Shown: positions 25,842 through 34,568 of the stretch, piece after piece
Position numbering within the stretch: position 1 is the stretch's first letter
How the letters are laid out: each line of letters opens with the position of its first letter
Assembly (NCBI RefSeq): GCF_900176535.1
Contig: NZ_FWXT01000001.1
Coordinates: 3,348,001-3,412,000 of the forward strand
DNA length: 64,000 nt
Source: Pedobacter africanus
GTDB lineage: Bacteria > Bacteroidota > Bacteroidia > Sphingobacteriales > Sphingobacteriaceae
Reading direction: 5' to 3'
Program-made: the position numbers and the translations under genes
Notes under the pieces: model-generated
What the model saw: the letters and a program-made list of their open reading frames with translations, nothing else
What the model was told of the DNA's origin: nothing
Database searches by the model: none

Positions 25842-27056
25842 TTAATTTGCAGTTTCAGTTGCCGGTTTATTGTTGTCTTTAAAAAACAACAAGAACAATA
25901 GGGTAACCAGTGCAGCAATGCCTGCCGGGATAACCCAAATGCTATGCCAGTCGTGCCCGCCCTGGCCTGCATACTTGTCTACTACCATTCCTGAAATAAT
26001 TGAGCCAAATAACATGCCCACCCCATAGGTAGCCAGGGTAATAAAGCCCTGAGCAGCACTTTTAAAGCGCTCGCCCGCAAGCCTGTCGGTATAAATCTGT
26101 CCGGTTACAAAGAAAAAATCATAGCAGATCCCATGCAGTACAATACCACCAATTAACATCCAGTAATTGGATTCCGCATTGCCAAAGGCAAAGAACAGGT
26201 AACGTACCACCCAGGCAATCATACCTATAGCCAGCATTTTTTTCACACCCAGGCGCACAAAAAATAGCGGCATAAGGATCATGAACAAAGTTTCAGAAAC
26301 CTGACCAAGCGACTGTATACCTGCTGCTGATTTCATTCCCACTTCGTTAAGGAATGGATTGGTAAAATTGTAGTAGAAGGCCAGCGGAATACAAATGGCC
26401 ACCGAAGCAAGGAAAAATAACAGATAAGATTTGTTTTTTAGCAGGCCAATCGCATCCAGCCCGATGATGTCGCCGAAAGATGTTTTCTCTCCTTTTTTTG
26501 CCGGTGGAGTATGCGGTAAGGCAAAGCTGAAAAGCCCCAGTATAATAGAGGCTATTGAAGCCATTTTAAAGGTCATTACCAGATTGCCGCCCTGCTCCCA
26601 GTTTAGCAGGCCGATCAGGATTCCTGCAACGATCCAGCCGATGGTACCAAATACACGGATCGATGGGAATTCTTTTCCCGGATCAGTCATTTGTTTGAAC
26701 GAAATGGAGTTTACCAAAGCAAGTGTTGGCATATAAGCAATCATATAGCCCAGGACAAAAGGGAAGAAACTTTCGAAATTGAGCGCTGTAGATGCAAACC
26801 ATAACAATATACCGCCCATAAGGTGTAAAAAACCCAGGATTTTTTGCGCCGCAAAAAAGCGGTCGGCAATTAAACCGATGATAAAAGGAGCAATAATGGC
26901 GCCTAGTGATTGGGTACTGTAAGCGGATCCTATTTGTACACCATCAGATAAAAGGTTTTTTCCCAGGTAAGTACCCATAGTCACAAACCACGCGCCCCAG
27001 ATAAAAAACTCCAGGAACATCATGGTTGAAAGTTTGATGCGGTTGTTTAAGTTCAT
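25842..27056 (-). CDS. MFS permease, nucleoside:H+ symporter-like family
   Basis: This is a 404-residue inner-membrane transporter with about 12 hydrophobic segments. It resembles the NupG/XapB-like branch of the major facilitator superfamily: the start LSTMMFLEFFIWGAWFVTMGTYL, then the SAYSTQSLGAIIAPFIIGLIADRFF loop. The family name reflects nucleoside transporters in E. coli. In Bacteroidota, relatives often sit in sugar-oxidation clusters, so here import of a keto-sugar or released aglycone is the better guess. It lies between a DUF1080 gene and a TIM-barrel gene in the same orientation. Confidence 0.85.
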   Translation of the reverse strand: MNLNNRIKLSTMMFLEFFIWGAWFVTMGTYLGKNLLSDGVQIGSAYSTQSLGAIIAPFIIGLIADRFFAAQKILGFLHLMGGILLWFASTALNFESFFPFVLGYMIAYMPTLALVNSISFKQMTDPGKEFPSIRVFGTIGWIVAGILIGLLNWEQGGNLVMTFKMASIASIILGLFSFALPHTPPAKKGEKTSFGDIIGLDAIGLLKNKSYLLFFLASVAICIPLAFYYNFTNPFLNEVGMKSAAGIQSLGQVSETLFMILMPLFFVRLGVKKMLAIGMIAWVVRYLFFAFGNAESNYWMLIGGIVLHGICYDFFFVTGQIYTDRLAGERFKSAAQGFITLATYGVGMLFGSIISGMVVDKYAGQGGHDWHSIWVIPAGIAALVTLLFLLFFKDNNKPATETAN

Positions 27057-27088
27057 GTTTGGTTAGTATTTCTTTTTTATTCGGTTGG

Positions 27089-27784
27089 TTATAACTTTTT
27101 GATCATGATGTTACGGTACCATACATCATTGCCATGGTCCTGCAAAGCAATTTTGCCCGACTTAAAAGTGCCCCAATCTGGCCAGGTTGCAAATTTGCTG
27201 CCGGCAACAAGGTTTTTCCAGTTGTCGTCCCATAAGGTAGTAGATACGACCTTCACACCATTCAGGTATTGCTCCAGCTTGCCGTCTTTGCAAATGATCT
27301 CTGCCGTATTCCATTCTCCAACCGGCTTAACCGGTTCAGAACTGCTTTTTACCAGGTCGTACAGGTCACCTGCCCTGTGTTTGGTGATTTTACCATCCGG
27401 ATGGCCATCATTGTCCAGCACCTGCATTTCCAATCCCGTGCTATAGGTCTGTCCATACTTGGGATCTTCTTTCACGTAAAAAATAATCCCGCTGTTCGCT
27501 TTTGGCGCCACTTTCCAATCCAGCTTTAAATGAAAATTGCTGTACTCTTCGTCGGTAACCAGATCGCCACCCTGACTTTTATCCCCTCCTTTAGGGTTAA
27601 AATACAAGGCCCCATCCTGAACAGACCATTTCTGGCCTACCGTAGTCTTTCCATAGGTATGCCATCCTTTGGTAGTTTTACCGTCAAACAATTTCGTAAA
27701 TCCTTTTTTACCCTTCTGGGCCTGTGCAGCACTGCCGGCCATAACAGCAGTCAGTATAATGGCAGAGAAAATATAATGTTTCAT
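27089..27784 (-). CDS. DUF1080 protein, 3-keto-disaccharide hydrolase family, exported
   Basis: This is a 231-residue protein with a Sec signal peptide (residues 1-22, ending SAAQAQ) and a single DUF1080 domain of concanavalin-like beta-sandwich type. Conserved features are FTKLFDGKTTKGWHTYG, WSVQDGALYFN, GGDLVTDEEYSNFHLKLDW and PKANSGIIFYV, and the C-terminal GKIALQDHGNDVWYRNIMIK. Characterised family members cleave 3-keto-glycosides after C3 oxidation. Its place beside a periplasmic sugar dehydrogenase supports that role. Which glycoside is cleaved is not visible in the sequence. Confidence 0.92.
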   Translation of the reverse strand: MKHYIFSAIILTAVMAGSAAQAQKGKKGFTKLFDGKTTKGWHTYGKTTVGQKWSVQDGALYFNPKGGDKSQGGDLVTDEEYSNFHLKLDWKVAPKANSGIIFYVKEDPKYGQTYSTGLEMQVLDNDGHPDGKITKHRAGDLYDLVKSSSEPVKPVGEWNTAEIICKDGKLEQYLNGVKVVSTTLWDDNWKNLVAGSKFATWPDWGTFKSGKIALQDHGNDVWYRNIMIKKL

Positions 27785-27816
27785 AAATGTTTTTAAATTG
27801 ATGTTGTTGGTTAAAG

Positions 27817-29274
27817 TTATAAGCCAAGTGACCAGCCATTGCGGTATTCGCGTTTCACAAATTGGTTCACATCGTCAAAATTGGTAATTCTCATATTGGC
27901 ATTGTCCCACAGCAATTTGATGTTCCTGCCCGGATAGCTTATTTTGCCTTCCTGGTTTTTGCGCTGAACATCAGTGCCCCTGATGGCCAGGTTTGCCATC
28001 AACAGCGATTCTGTAAGCGGGCCGGCAATAGAGAACGGAGAACTCAGCTCTTTTTTGCCATAACCGGCAATGCAGGCCTCAACCCACTGGTTGTAATGCC
28101 CTTTTTCGCCATCAGGTACCCTTGCATATTTTTGGGCCACTTTGATGTTTTCGTTCCTGCTCAGCGGCAGCAGGCGTGGGTTACGGCCATAGGTGCTCGA
28201 CATCATTTTGCCTTTGGTGCCCACAAAAAGGGTTCCGTTGCCGCCATCGCCAAACACATCATTTGCACCAAGTTCTTCAGGTCTTTCCGGCTGTATACCG
28301 CCGTCCATCCAATGTACCACTACGTCGCCCTTGGTTTTATTGGTTTTAGGGAATTTTAAGGTCACATGACTTGAGGGAGGGCAGCTATCCGGGAAATAAC
28401 CCCGTTTAAATTCATCTACATACACAGAGCCTACACTGGCCTGCACTTCGGTGGCATATTTTAAATTCAATACACTGAAGGGTGCTTCCAGCAGGTGGCA
28501 GCCCATATCGCCCAGCGCACCGGTGCCATAATCCCACCAGCCACGCCAGTTAAACGGAACCAGCTTCTCTACATAGTCTTTGTAAGGTGCTGTTCCCAGC
28601 CATAGGTCCCAGGCCAGGTCGGCAGGTACCTGCGCTTTATTGGCCGACCATGGAATACCCTGTGGCCATACCGGCCTGTCGGTCCAGGCATAAATGGTAT
28701 GCACATCGCCAATTAAGCCGGCTTCGTACCATTCTTTCATCTGCCTCGGCCCATCATTAGATGCGCCCTGGTTGCCCATCTGGGTCACTACCTTGTACTT
28801 ATCGGCAGCAGCAGTCAGCATACGGGCCTCGTAAATATCGTGGGTCAATGGTTTCTGAACATACACGTGCTTGCCCAGCTGCATGGCCGCAACAGCTTGT
28901 ATGGCGTGGTTATGGTCGGGGGTAGAAATGGAAACCGCATCAAAATTCTTAGCCTCCTTATCCAGCATTTCGCGGTAATCCTTGTAATATTTTGCTTTCG
29001 GGAAAGCTTTTACCGACTTGGCAGCCCTGCTGTCATGCACATCGCAAAGGAAAGCAATGTCTGCTTTTCCGCTTTTGTAAAAAGCAGCAATGTCCGACTC
29101 ACCTTTACCGCCAACACCAATACCGGCAATCAGCAGCCTGTCGCTCGGTGCCAGAAAGCCTCGGCCCCCCAGCACATGACGGGGAACAATCATAAATGCG
29201 GAAGCAGCAATAGCAGTAGTTTTTAAAAAACTGCGTCTTGAGCTGGTCTGCGTGTCTTTTTTCATTTCTTCCAT
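27817..29274 (-). CDS. Exported Gfo/Idh/MocA-family oxidoreductase (Tat signal)
   Basis: This is a 485-residue NAD(P)-dependent oxidoreductase-like protein. The N-terminus SSRRSFLKTTAIAASAFMIV is a twin-arginine signal, so it is exported already folded, probably with bound cofactor. The Rossmann domain contains LIAGIGVGGKGESD; the sugar-binding half follows the motif YVQKPLTHDIYEA. The C-terminal domain is rich in aromatic residues (WRGWWDYGTGALGDMGCHLL). Exported members have been linked to glycosidase-like or keto-sugar redox chemistry with tightly bound NAD. The ATG at 29274 gives MEEMKKD; a second ATG three codons in is equally plausible. It lies 15 bases from the cytochrome gene. Confidence 0.9.
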   Translation of the reverse strand: MEEMKKDTQTSSRRSFLKTTAIAASAFMIVPRHVLGGRGFLAPSDRLLIAGIGVGGKGESDIAAFYKSGKADIAFLCDVHDSRAAKSVKAFPKAKYYKDYREMLDKEAKNFDAVSISTPDHNHAIQAVAAMQLGKHVYVQKPLTHDIYEARMLTAAADKYKVVTQMGNQGASNDGPRQMKEWYEAGLIGDVHTIYAWTDRPVWPQGIPWSANKAQVPADLAWDLWLGTAPYKDYVEKLVPFNWRGWWDYGTGALGDMGCHLLEAPFSVLNLKYATEVQASVGSVYVDEFKRGYFPDSCPPSSHVTLKFPKTNKTKGDVVVHWMDGGIQPERPEELGANDVFGDGGNGTLFVGTKGKMMSSTYGRNPRLLPLSRNENIKVAQKYARVPDGEKGHYNQWVEACIAGYGKKELSSPFSIAGPLTESLLMANLAIRGTDVQRKNQEGKISYPGRNIKLLWDNANMRITNFDDVNQFVKREYRNGWSLGL

Positions 29275-29289
29275 TACCTTAAGGGTTAA

Positions 29290-29691
29290 TTATTTTTTTA
29301 GCGATAAAATGTATCTGACCATAGTTTTTGCATCATCCTTGCTCAGCGAGGCATGCGGTGTCATCGGAACTTCGCCCCATACACCCGTTCCGCCGGCAAT
29401 CACTTTATCTGCAAGGTGGTTTACATTCTCCTCGTTCAGCGGGTATTTTGCAGCAATGTCTACATAGGCCGGGCCTACAATTTTGGTGTCTTTGTTGTGG
29501 CAGGCAATACAATCGGCCTTGGCAATCAGCTGTTCACCGGCGCCGTTGTCTGCCGGAGCAGCGGCTGATGTACCTTCCGCTGTAGCAGTAGTTTCAGTAG
29601 TTTTGTTTGCATCTGCAGCCCTTTCTTCAGGACTTGCGCAGGAGGCCATAGCCAATACATAGCAGCCCAGGATCAATAGTGTTCTTTTCAT
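29290..29691 (-). CDS. Class I c-type cytochrome lipoprotein
   Basis: This is a 133-residue protein with a lipoprotein signal (lipidated Cys18 in AMASCAS), a flexible Thr/Ala-rich linker (about 25-50) and a single cytochrome c domain. The haem-binding CxxCH is at residues 61-65 (CIACH). A distal methionine ligand is likely in EVPMTPH. This size and layout suit a small electron acceptor. Its place in the block with a GMC dehydrogenase and its small subunit makes it the probable electron acceptor for periplasmic sugar oxidation, passing electrons to the respiratory chain. Confidence 0.93.
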   Translation of the reverse strand: MKRTLLILGCYVLAMASCASPEERAADANKTTETTATAEGTSAAAPADNGAGEQLIAKADCIACHNKDTKIVGPAYVDIAAKYPLNEENVNHLADKVIAGGTGVWGEVPMTPHASLSKDDAKTMVRYILSLKK

Positions 29692-29699
29692 TTGTGTGT

Positions 29700-30755
29700 T
29701 TATTTCAGACCTAAAATCTTATTGTTAAAATCGTCGTCACCGCCCGAGGCTGCGAAATCGTCGAATGCCCTGTCGGTTACTTTAATGATGTTCTTTTTGA
29801 TGAACTCCGCACCTTCTCTGGCACCCACCTGGGCATCCTTGATGCAGCATTCCCATTCCATTACTGCCCAGCCTTTATAATCGTACTGCGCCAGCTTGCT
29901 GAAAATGGTTTTGAAATCTACCTGCCCATCACCTGGAGAGCGGTACCTGCCCGCACGGTTTGCCCAGCTCTGGTAGCCGCCAAAAGTGCCCTGCTTCCCG
30001 GTAGGGTTAAACTCGGAATCCTTTACGTGGAAGGCCTTGATGCGCTCATGGTAAAAATCGATATACTGTATGTAATCCAATTGCTGCAATACAAAATGCG
30101 ACGGATCGTACAACAGGCATGCACGCGGATGGTGGTTTACTTTTTCAAGGAACATTTCGTAGGTGATGCCATCAAAAAGGTCTTCACCCGGATGGATCTC
30201 GTAGCAAACATCAACGCCACAGGTCTCAAATTCGTTAAGTATCGGCATCCAGCGTCTGGCAAGTTCTGTAAAACCGGCATCTACCAGTCCTTCCGGGCGC
30301 TGCGGCCAGGGGTGGAACATGTGCCAGAGCAGCGAGCCGCTGAAAGTGGCATGGGCATTTAAACCCAGGTTTTGCGATGCCCTGGCCGCATATTTCATTT
30401 GCTGCACTGCCCACTCGGTCCTTGCTTTGGGGTTGTTGTGGTATTCCTTTGGCGCAAAAGCATCGAAAGCAAGGTCGTAAGCCGGGTTTACCGCTACCAG
30501 CTGCCCCTGTAAATGGGTAGATAGCTCCGTGATTTCCAGCCCGTGTGCCGCCACCCTGCCTTTCAGCTCCTCTGCATAGGTCTTGCTTTCTGCAGCTTTT
30601 TGCAGGTCAATAAAGCGTGCGTCAAGGGTAGGCACCTGTATACCTTTAAAGCCCAATCCTGCTGCCCATTCACATATGGCATCCAGGGAATTGAACGGCG
30701 CCTCATCTCCAATAAACTGGGCTAAAAAAACGCCTGGTCCTTTAAGTGTTGTCAT
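29700..30755 (-). CDS. Cytosolic sugar phosphate isomerase/epimerase-like protein
   Basis: This is a 351-residue xylose-isomerase-like TIM barrel without an export signal. Conserved stretches are GLGFKGIQVPTLDARFIDL, ELSTHLQGQLVAVNPAYDL and VDVCYEIHPGEDLFDGITYEMFL, followed by LLYDPSHFVLQQLDYI, AFHVKDSEFNP and WAVMEWECCIKDAQVGA. These supply the Glu, Asp, His and Glu ligands expected for a divalent-metal site. Together with the next gene (a cytosolic Gfo/Idh/MocA enzyme, gap 6 bases), it probably processes an imported keto-sugar. The exact substrate is unknown. Confidence 0.88.
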   Translation of the reverse strand: MTTLKGPGVFLAQFIGDEAPFNSLDAICEWAAGLGFKGIQVPTLDARFIDLQKAAESKTYAEELKGRVAAHGLEITELSTHLQGQLVAVNPAYDLAFDAFAPKEYHNNPKARTEWAVQQMKYAARASQNLGLNAHATFSGSLLWHMFHPWPQRPEGLVDAGFTELARRWMPILNEFETCGVDVCYEIHPGEDLFDGITYEMFLEKVNHHPRACLLYDPSHFVLQQLDYIQYIDFYHERIKAFHVKDSEFNPTGKQGTFGGYQSWANRAGRYRSPGDGQVDFKTIFSKLAQYDYKGWAVMEWECCIKDAQVGAREGAEFIKKNIIKVTDRAFDDFAASGGDDDFNNKILGLK

Positions 30756-30761
30756 TCTCCG

Positions 30762-31922
30762 TTATATTTTAAAATCGAACCATTTTTGGTCAGACTGGCT
30801 CGAGGCCACTGCATTTTCAATAAAAGCCATGCCCCTTACACCATCTTCAACCGTAGGGAAGTCCAGCATCGCTTCAGTTGGTGTTCCGCCTTCCAGTTTG
30901 GTCCTTAGGGTCAGTACAAAATTTCTGTAAATGTTGGCAAAAGCCTCCAGGTAACCTTCGGGGTGCCCGGCAGGAACACGGGTGTTATGTTTGGCAATGT
31001 CAGACATATAGCCCTGGCCAACGCGATAAACCTGCATCGGCTCATTCAGCCATTTTACCACCAGGGTATTCGGTTCCATCTGGTGCCATTCCATACCGCC
31101 TTTTTCGCCGTAGATCCTGATTTTTAGCGCATTTTCTTCCCCGGCAGCAATCTGTGAGGCCATTAAGATGCCATTTGCGCCATTGTCAAACTTCAGCAGC
31201 ATATTGCCATCATCATCCAAAGCCCTTCCCGGAACAACAATGTTCAGATCGGCACAGAGCTTTGCAATCTTTAAGCCCGAAATGTATTCTGCCAGCTGGG
31301 CTGCATGGGTACCTATGTCACCCATACATCCGCTCTTGCCGCTTTTGGAAGGATCGGTACGCCATGCCGCCTGTGCATTGCCTTCCCTTTCCGTCAGCGT
31401 ACTTAACCAGCCCTGAGGGTATTCCACTACTATTTTTCTGATGGCACCCAGCTTTCCTTCCTTCACCATCTGCCTGGCCTGTTTTACCATCGGGTAGCCC
31501 GAATAGGTATGCGTAAGGCATAAAATCAAGCCAGTTTCTTTGACCTTCTGCTGCAGCTGTTTGGCTTCCTCCAGCGACAGTGCGATGGGTTTTTCAATTA
31601 CCACGTTAAAGCCATGCTCAAGCGCCAGCATTGCCGGTGCAAAATGGGCGAAGTTAGGGGTAACAATGGTTACAAAATCTATACGTTTACCGGCAGGCAT
31701 TTTGCTCTCCTGCACAATCATTTCTTCGTAATTCAGGTAAACCCGGTCTTCCGGCAAAAACAGCATCTTCCCCGATTCACGGGCTACTTCCGGGTTTATA
31801 CTTAAGGCTCCGCAACAGAACTCAACCTGTCCGTCCATATTGGCAGCAATGCGGTGAACGGCCCCGATAAAGGCATCTTTACCGCCGCCTACCATGCCCA
31901 TTCTGATCTTTCTATTCTCCAT
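30762..31922 (-). CDS. Cytosolic Gfo/Idh/MocA-family oxidoreductase
   Basis: This is a 386-residue NAD(P)-dependent sugar oxidoreductase without a signal peptide. It has the Rossmann start RMGMVGGGKDAFIGAVHR, the family motif FNVVIEKPIALSLEEA with the catalytic Lys of EKP, and GCMGDIGTHAAQLAEYI with the Asp and His of the active site. It could reduce a 3-keto-sugar back to the sugar in the cytoplasm. Its ATG overlaps the stop of the GMC gene by one base (TAATG), so translation of the two is coupled. Confidence 0.9.
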   Translation of the reverse strand: MENRKIRMGMVGGGKDAFIGAVHRIAANMDGQVEFCCGALSINPEVARESGKMLFLPEDRVYLNYEEMIVQESKMPAGKRIDFVTIVTPNFAHFAPAMLALEHGFNVVIEKPIALSLEEAKQLQQKVKETGLILCLTHTYSGYPMVKQARQMVKEGKLGAIRKIVVEYPQGWLSTLTEREGNAQAAWRTDPSKSGKSGCMGDIGTHAAQLAEYISGLKIAKLCADLNIVVPGRALDDDGNMLLKFDNGANGILMASQIAAGEENALKIRIYGEKGGMEWHQMEPNTLVVKWLNEPMQVYRVGQGYMSDIAKHNTRVPAGHPEGYLEAFANIYRNFVLTLRTKLEGGTPTEAMLDFPTVEDGVRGMAFIENAVASSQSDQKWFDFKI

Positions 31923-33625
31923 TAAAGGTTTCCTTTTTTTAATTCACTAACCGCGAAGTCACAGGCCCTGGCAGTTAGCGCCATATAAGTTAATGATGGG
32001 TTCTGGCATGCCGCAGAGGCCATGCACGATCCATCGGTTACAAAAACATTTTTTACTTCGTGCATCTGGTTCCATTTGTTCAGGACAGACGTTTTAGGGT
32101 CATGGCCCATGCGTGCCGTTCCCATTTCATGGATGGCCATGCCAGGTGCCGATCCGTTGTCAAAGGTCTTGATGTCCTTTGCCCCGGCAGCTTCCAGCAT
32201 TTCGGCAGCATCATTCATCATGTCTACACGCATTTTGCGCTCATTGTCCTTAAACTCACAATCGATGGCCAGCACAGGCTGTCCCCATTTGTCTTTCTTG
32301 CTCTTATCGATGTATACCTTGTTCTCAAAATAAGGCAGCGACTCACCAAACCCACCCAATCCCATGGTCCAGGCACCCGGTGTGGTCATCTGATCTTTAA
32401 ATTCAGCACCAAAGGCCATTTCGGCCACATCGGCATGCCAGTTTCCGCGACTTCCGCCTCCCTGGTAACCAAAGCCACGCACATAGTCGCGCTTATCGTT
32501 GCCCATGTTCCGGTACCTTGGAATGTAAATCCCATTGGCACGTTTGCCGTAGGTATATTTGTCTTCAAAGCCTTCAAACCTGCCATTGGCGCCGCAGCGG
32601 AAATGATGGTCCATCAGGTTGTGGCCCAGCTGCCCACTACCATTGCCCAGCCCGTTAGGGTGTTCATCAGAAACAGAATTCAGCAATATAAAGGTTGAAG
32701 CCAGGGTAGAGCCGTTTACAAATACAATTTTGGCAAAGAACTCAGTGGTCTCCTTGGTTTCCGAATCAATTACCACAACGCCTTTAGCTTTTTGCGTTTC
32801 CTTATCATAAATGATGCTGTTCACCAGCGAGAAGGGACGCAGTGTTAAATTCCCTGTAGCTACAGCCGCAGGAAGGGTAGAGGACTGCGTACTAAAATAA
32901 GCGCCAAAAGGGCAGCCCCTGCTACAAAGGTTGCGGTACTGGCATTGTCCGCGGCCGCCGTGCGGCACCGTTAAATTGGCTGTTCGGCCAATGGTCATGA
33001 TCCTCGATTTGTTCCATTTGGCCTCAATGCGTTTCTTTACTTCCTTTTCCACACAGTTCATTTCCATAGGTGGAAGGAACTGCCCGTCTGGCAATGCGGG
33101 CCAGCCTTCGGCCTGACCGCTGATGCCTGCAAATTTCTCTACATAATCGTACCATGGAGCAAGGTCCTTATAGCGGATGGGCCAGTCTACACCATGTCCG
33201 TCCTTCAGGTTGTCCTCAAAATTCAGGTCGCTGAAACGGTAGCTCTGGCGGCCCCACATCAGCGATTTGCCGCCCACATGAAAACCACGGTACCAATCGA
33301 ACCGCTTTACTTCGGTATACGGACAATCGTGGTCGTTTACCCAGAAGCTCTCGTTAAATTCAGAATAAGGATAATCCCTCTTCTGCACGGGATGCGCCTC
33401 TTTCTGGGCTTCAGTTAATTTGCCCCTGTGCTCAAACTCCCAGGGCTTTTTCATCGCCGTGGTATAGTCTTTTACATGTTCAATGTTCCTGCCCCTTTCC
33501 AGCAGTAAAACCTTTAAACCTTTTTCTGTTAATTCTTTTGCAGCCCAGCCACCGCTAATGCCAGATCCTACAACAATTGCATCATAGGTGTTCTGTGCTG
33601 TTGCCTTTGTATTTAAATTACTCAT
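31922..33625 (-). CDS. GMC-family FAD sugar dehydrogenase, catalytic subunit
   Basis: This is a 567-residue flavoprotein. The FAD-binding Rossmann motif is AIVVGSGISGGWAAKEL at about residues 16-32, with LLERG closing it. FHVGGKSLMWGRQSYR near 115-130 is a second flavin contact. Cys228, Cys234 and Cys238 form C-x5-C-x3-C in a Cys-rich loop, the spacing known for the [3Fe-4S] cluster of FAD glucose/glucoside dehydrogenases. The active site motifs HEMGTARMG and NPSLTYMALTARA lie near the C-terminus. It has no signal peptide, so it probably leaves the cell by Tat as a complex with the small subunit encoded 19 bases upstream. A glucoside 3-dehydrogenase role is inferred from context. Confidence 0.92.
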   Translation of the reverse strand: MSNLNTKATAQNTYDAIVVGSGISGGWAAKELTEKGLKVLLLERGRNIEHVKDYTTAMKKPWEFEHRGKLTEAQKEAHPVQKRDYPYSEFNESFWVNDHDCPYTEVKRFDWYRGFHVGGKSLMWGRQSYRFSDLNFEDNLKDGHGVDWPIRYKDLAPWYDYVEKFAGISGQAEGWPALPDGQFLPPMEMNCVEKEVKKRIEAKWNKSRIMTIGRTANLTVPHGGRGQCQYRNLCSRGCPFGAYFSTQSSTLPAAVATGNLTLRPFSLVNSIIYDKETQKAKGVVVIDSETKETTEFFAKIVFVNGSTLASTFILLNSVSDEHPNGLGNGSGQLGHNLMDHHFRCGANGRFEGFEDKYTYGKRANGIYIPRYRNMGNDKRDYVRGFGYQGGGSRGNWHADVAEMAFGAEFKDQMTTPGAWTMGLGGFGESLPYFENKVYIDKSKKDKWGQPVLAIDCEFKDNERKMRVDMMNDAAEMLEAAGAKDIKTFDNGSAPGMAIHEMGTARMGHDPKTSVLNKWNQMHEVKNVFVTDGSCMASAACQNPSLTYMALTARACDFAVSELKKGNL

Positions 33626-33644
33626 TATATATGCTATAAAAGAT

Positions 33645-34334
33645 TTATGCCCAAACTTTCTGACCTGGCTTCAGGTCTACACAGCCATCATACCTGCCCG
33701 GTATTTCCACAAAAGAATAAGCCTGTGTGGCACCGATTTCTGAAGTGAAATACCCCAGTAAGGTCAAATCCCTCACAATGGCAAAGAACCTTGGCTCAGT
33801 CTTGGGCTTGTCTTTAGGTAAGATAGAGGCATTGCCCGCATTCTCTGTCTGCGATTTGGCCTTATCATCCGGATCTGCAGTCTGTTTGTCCTTTTCAGCC
33901 GCTTCCTGCTTATCGAGCTGTTCTTTTTCGGCCTTGGTGGCCGCCACAGTCTCGTCGCGCAGTTTGCCCAGCAGTTCCTGACGCTGCGCTACACTGATCT
34001 CCAGGAAAGTTTTTTTGTAGGCGTCGTTCGACCGCTTTTCCAGGTCTTCCAGGCCTTTTACAAAAGCCTTTTGTGCATCTTCCGGATAGCAGTCTTTAAC
34101 CATCATGGCAATGAATGGTCCAACGCCTGCAGCTTTGGCACCAGGCGAACTGGTGGTAGGAATAATAATGTCTGCAACTTCAGTGATCACTTTCTGCTGC
34201 TCTTCCGTAAATAAGCTGCCTGTGGCTTTGCCGGATGGTGAATTACAACTGTCTAAAAATACGCCAATCGTAGTTGCTGATAGCGCGCCTCCCATTAAGA
34301 AGGCAACACTTTTCACCGCTTCTCTTCTGTTCAT
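33645..34334 (-). CDS. Gluconate 2-dehydrogenase subunit 3-like small subunit with Tat signal
   Basis: This 229-residue protein begins MNRREAVKSVAFLMGGALSA, a twin-arginine-type signal, and has a cysteine at the end of the hydrophobic stretch (FLDSCNSPSG). The core matches the family: LFTEEQQKVITEVADIIIPT, then SPGAKAAGVGPFIAMMVKDCY and the C-terminal LTLLGYFTSEIGATQAY and PGRYDGC. It should bind the GMC catalytic subunit and carry it through the Tat pore. A charged low-complexity insert of about 50 residues (rich in Lys, Asp, Glu, Ala and Gln) lies at about 125-175. It is the first gene of the block. Confidence 0.9.
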   Translation of the reverse strand: MNRREAVKSVAFLMGGALSATTIGVFLDSCNSPSGKATGSLFTEEQQKVITEVADIIIPTTSSPGAKAAGVGPFIAMMVKDCYPEDAQKAFVKGLEDLEKRSNDAYKKTFLEISVAQRQELLGKLRDETVAATKAEKEQLDKQEAAEKDKQTADPDDKAKSQTENAGNASILPKDKPKTEPRFFAIVRDLTLLGYFTSEIGATQAYSFVEIPGRYDGCVDLKPGQKVWA

Positions 34335-34500
34335 ATTTGGTTGTTAAGGGTGTTGTGTGTGTTTAAAGTGTATTCTAAGTATCTTTTGTTTTGTAATATT
34401 AAGTAAAAAAAAATAGTTAGTGTTATAAATACACCATAAAGTAAATATATAATGTTTTTGTTACTAAATCAATTTTTCCGTCAATTATTCGCCTTCAGGT
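34335..34500. other. AT-rich divergent intergenic region, first half
   Basis: This stretch separates the minus-strand sugar-oxidation block from the plus-strand threonine dehydrogenase gene. It is very AT-rich with several A or T runs. The promoter of the minus-strand block must lie here or nearby, but I found no exact TAnnTTTG match on that strand. Confidence 0.4.
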
Positions 34501-34533
34501 TTTGGTTGCTATGAACAATTTTGAATAGGTTTG
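34501..34533 (+). promoter_or_regulatory. Promoter of the threonine dehydrogenase gene
   Basis: TTTG (34501-34504) is followed after 21 bases by TAGGTTTG (34526-34533), an exact -7 box. The start codon is about 35 bases downstream. Confidence 0.6.
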
Positions 34534-34568
34534 CGTGTTTAATTATTAGCCTATAATCATATTTATTT

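Noticed and set aside
32060..32698. Plus-strand open frame of 212 codons
   Set aside because: It is antisense to the GMC dehydrogenase gene, whose motifs are intact through this stretch.
24057..34334. Horizontally acquired island
   Set aside because: No integrase, transposase, tRNA junction or obvious base-composition change was seen. The block looks native to the phylum.
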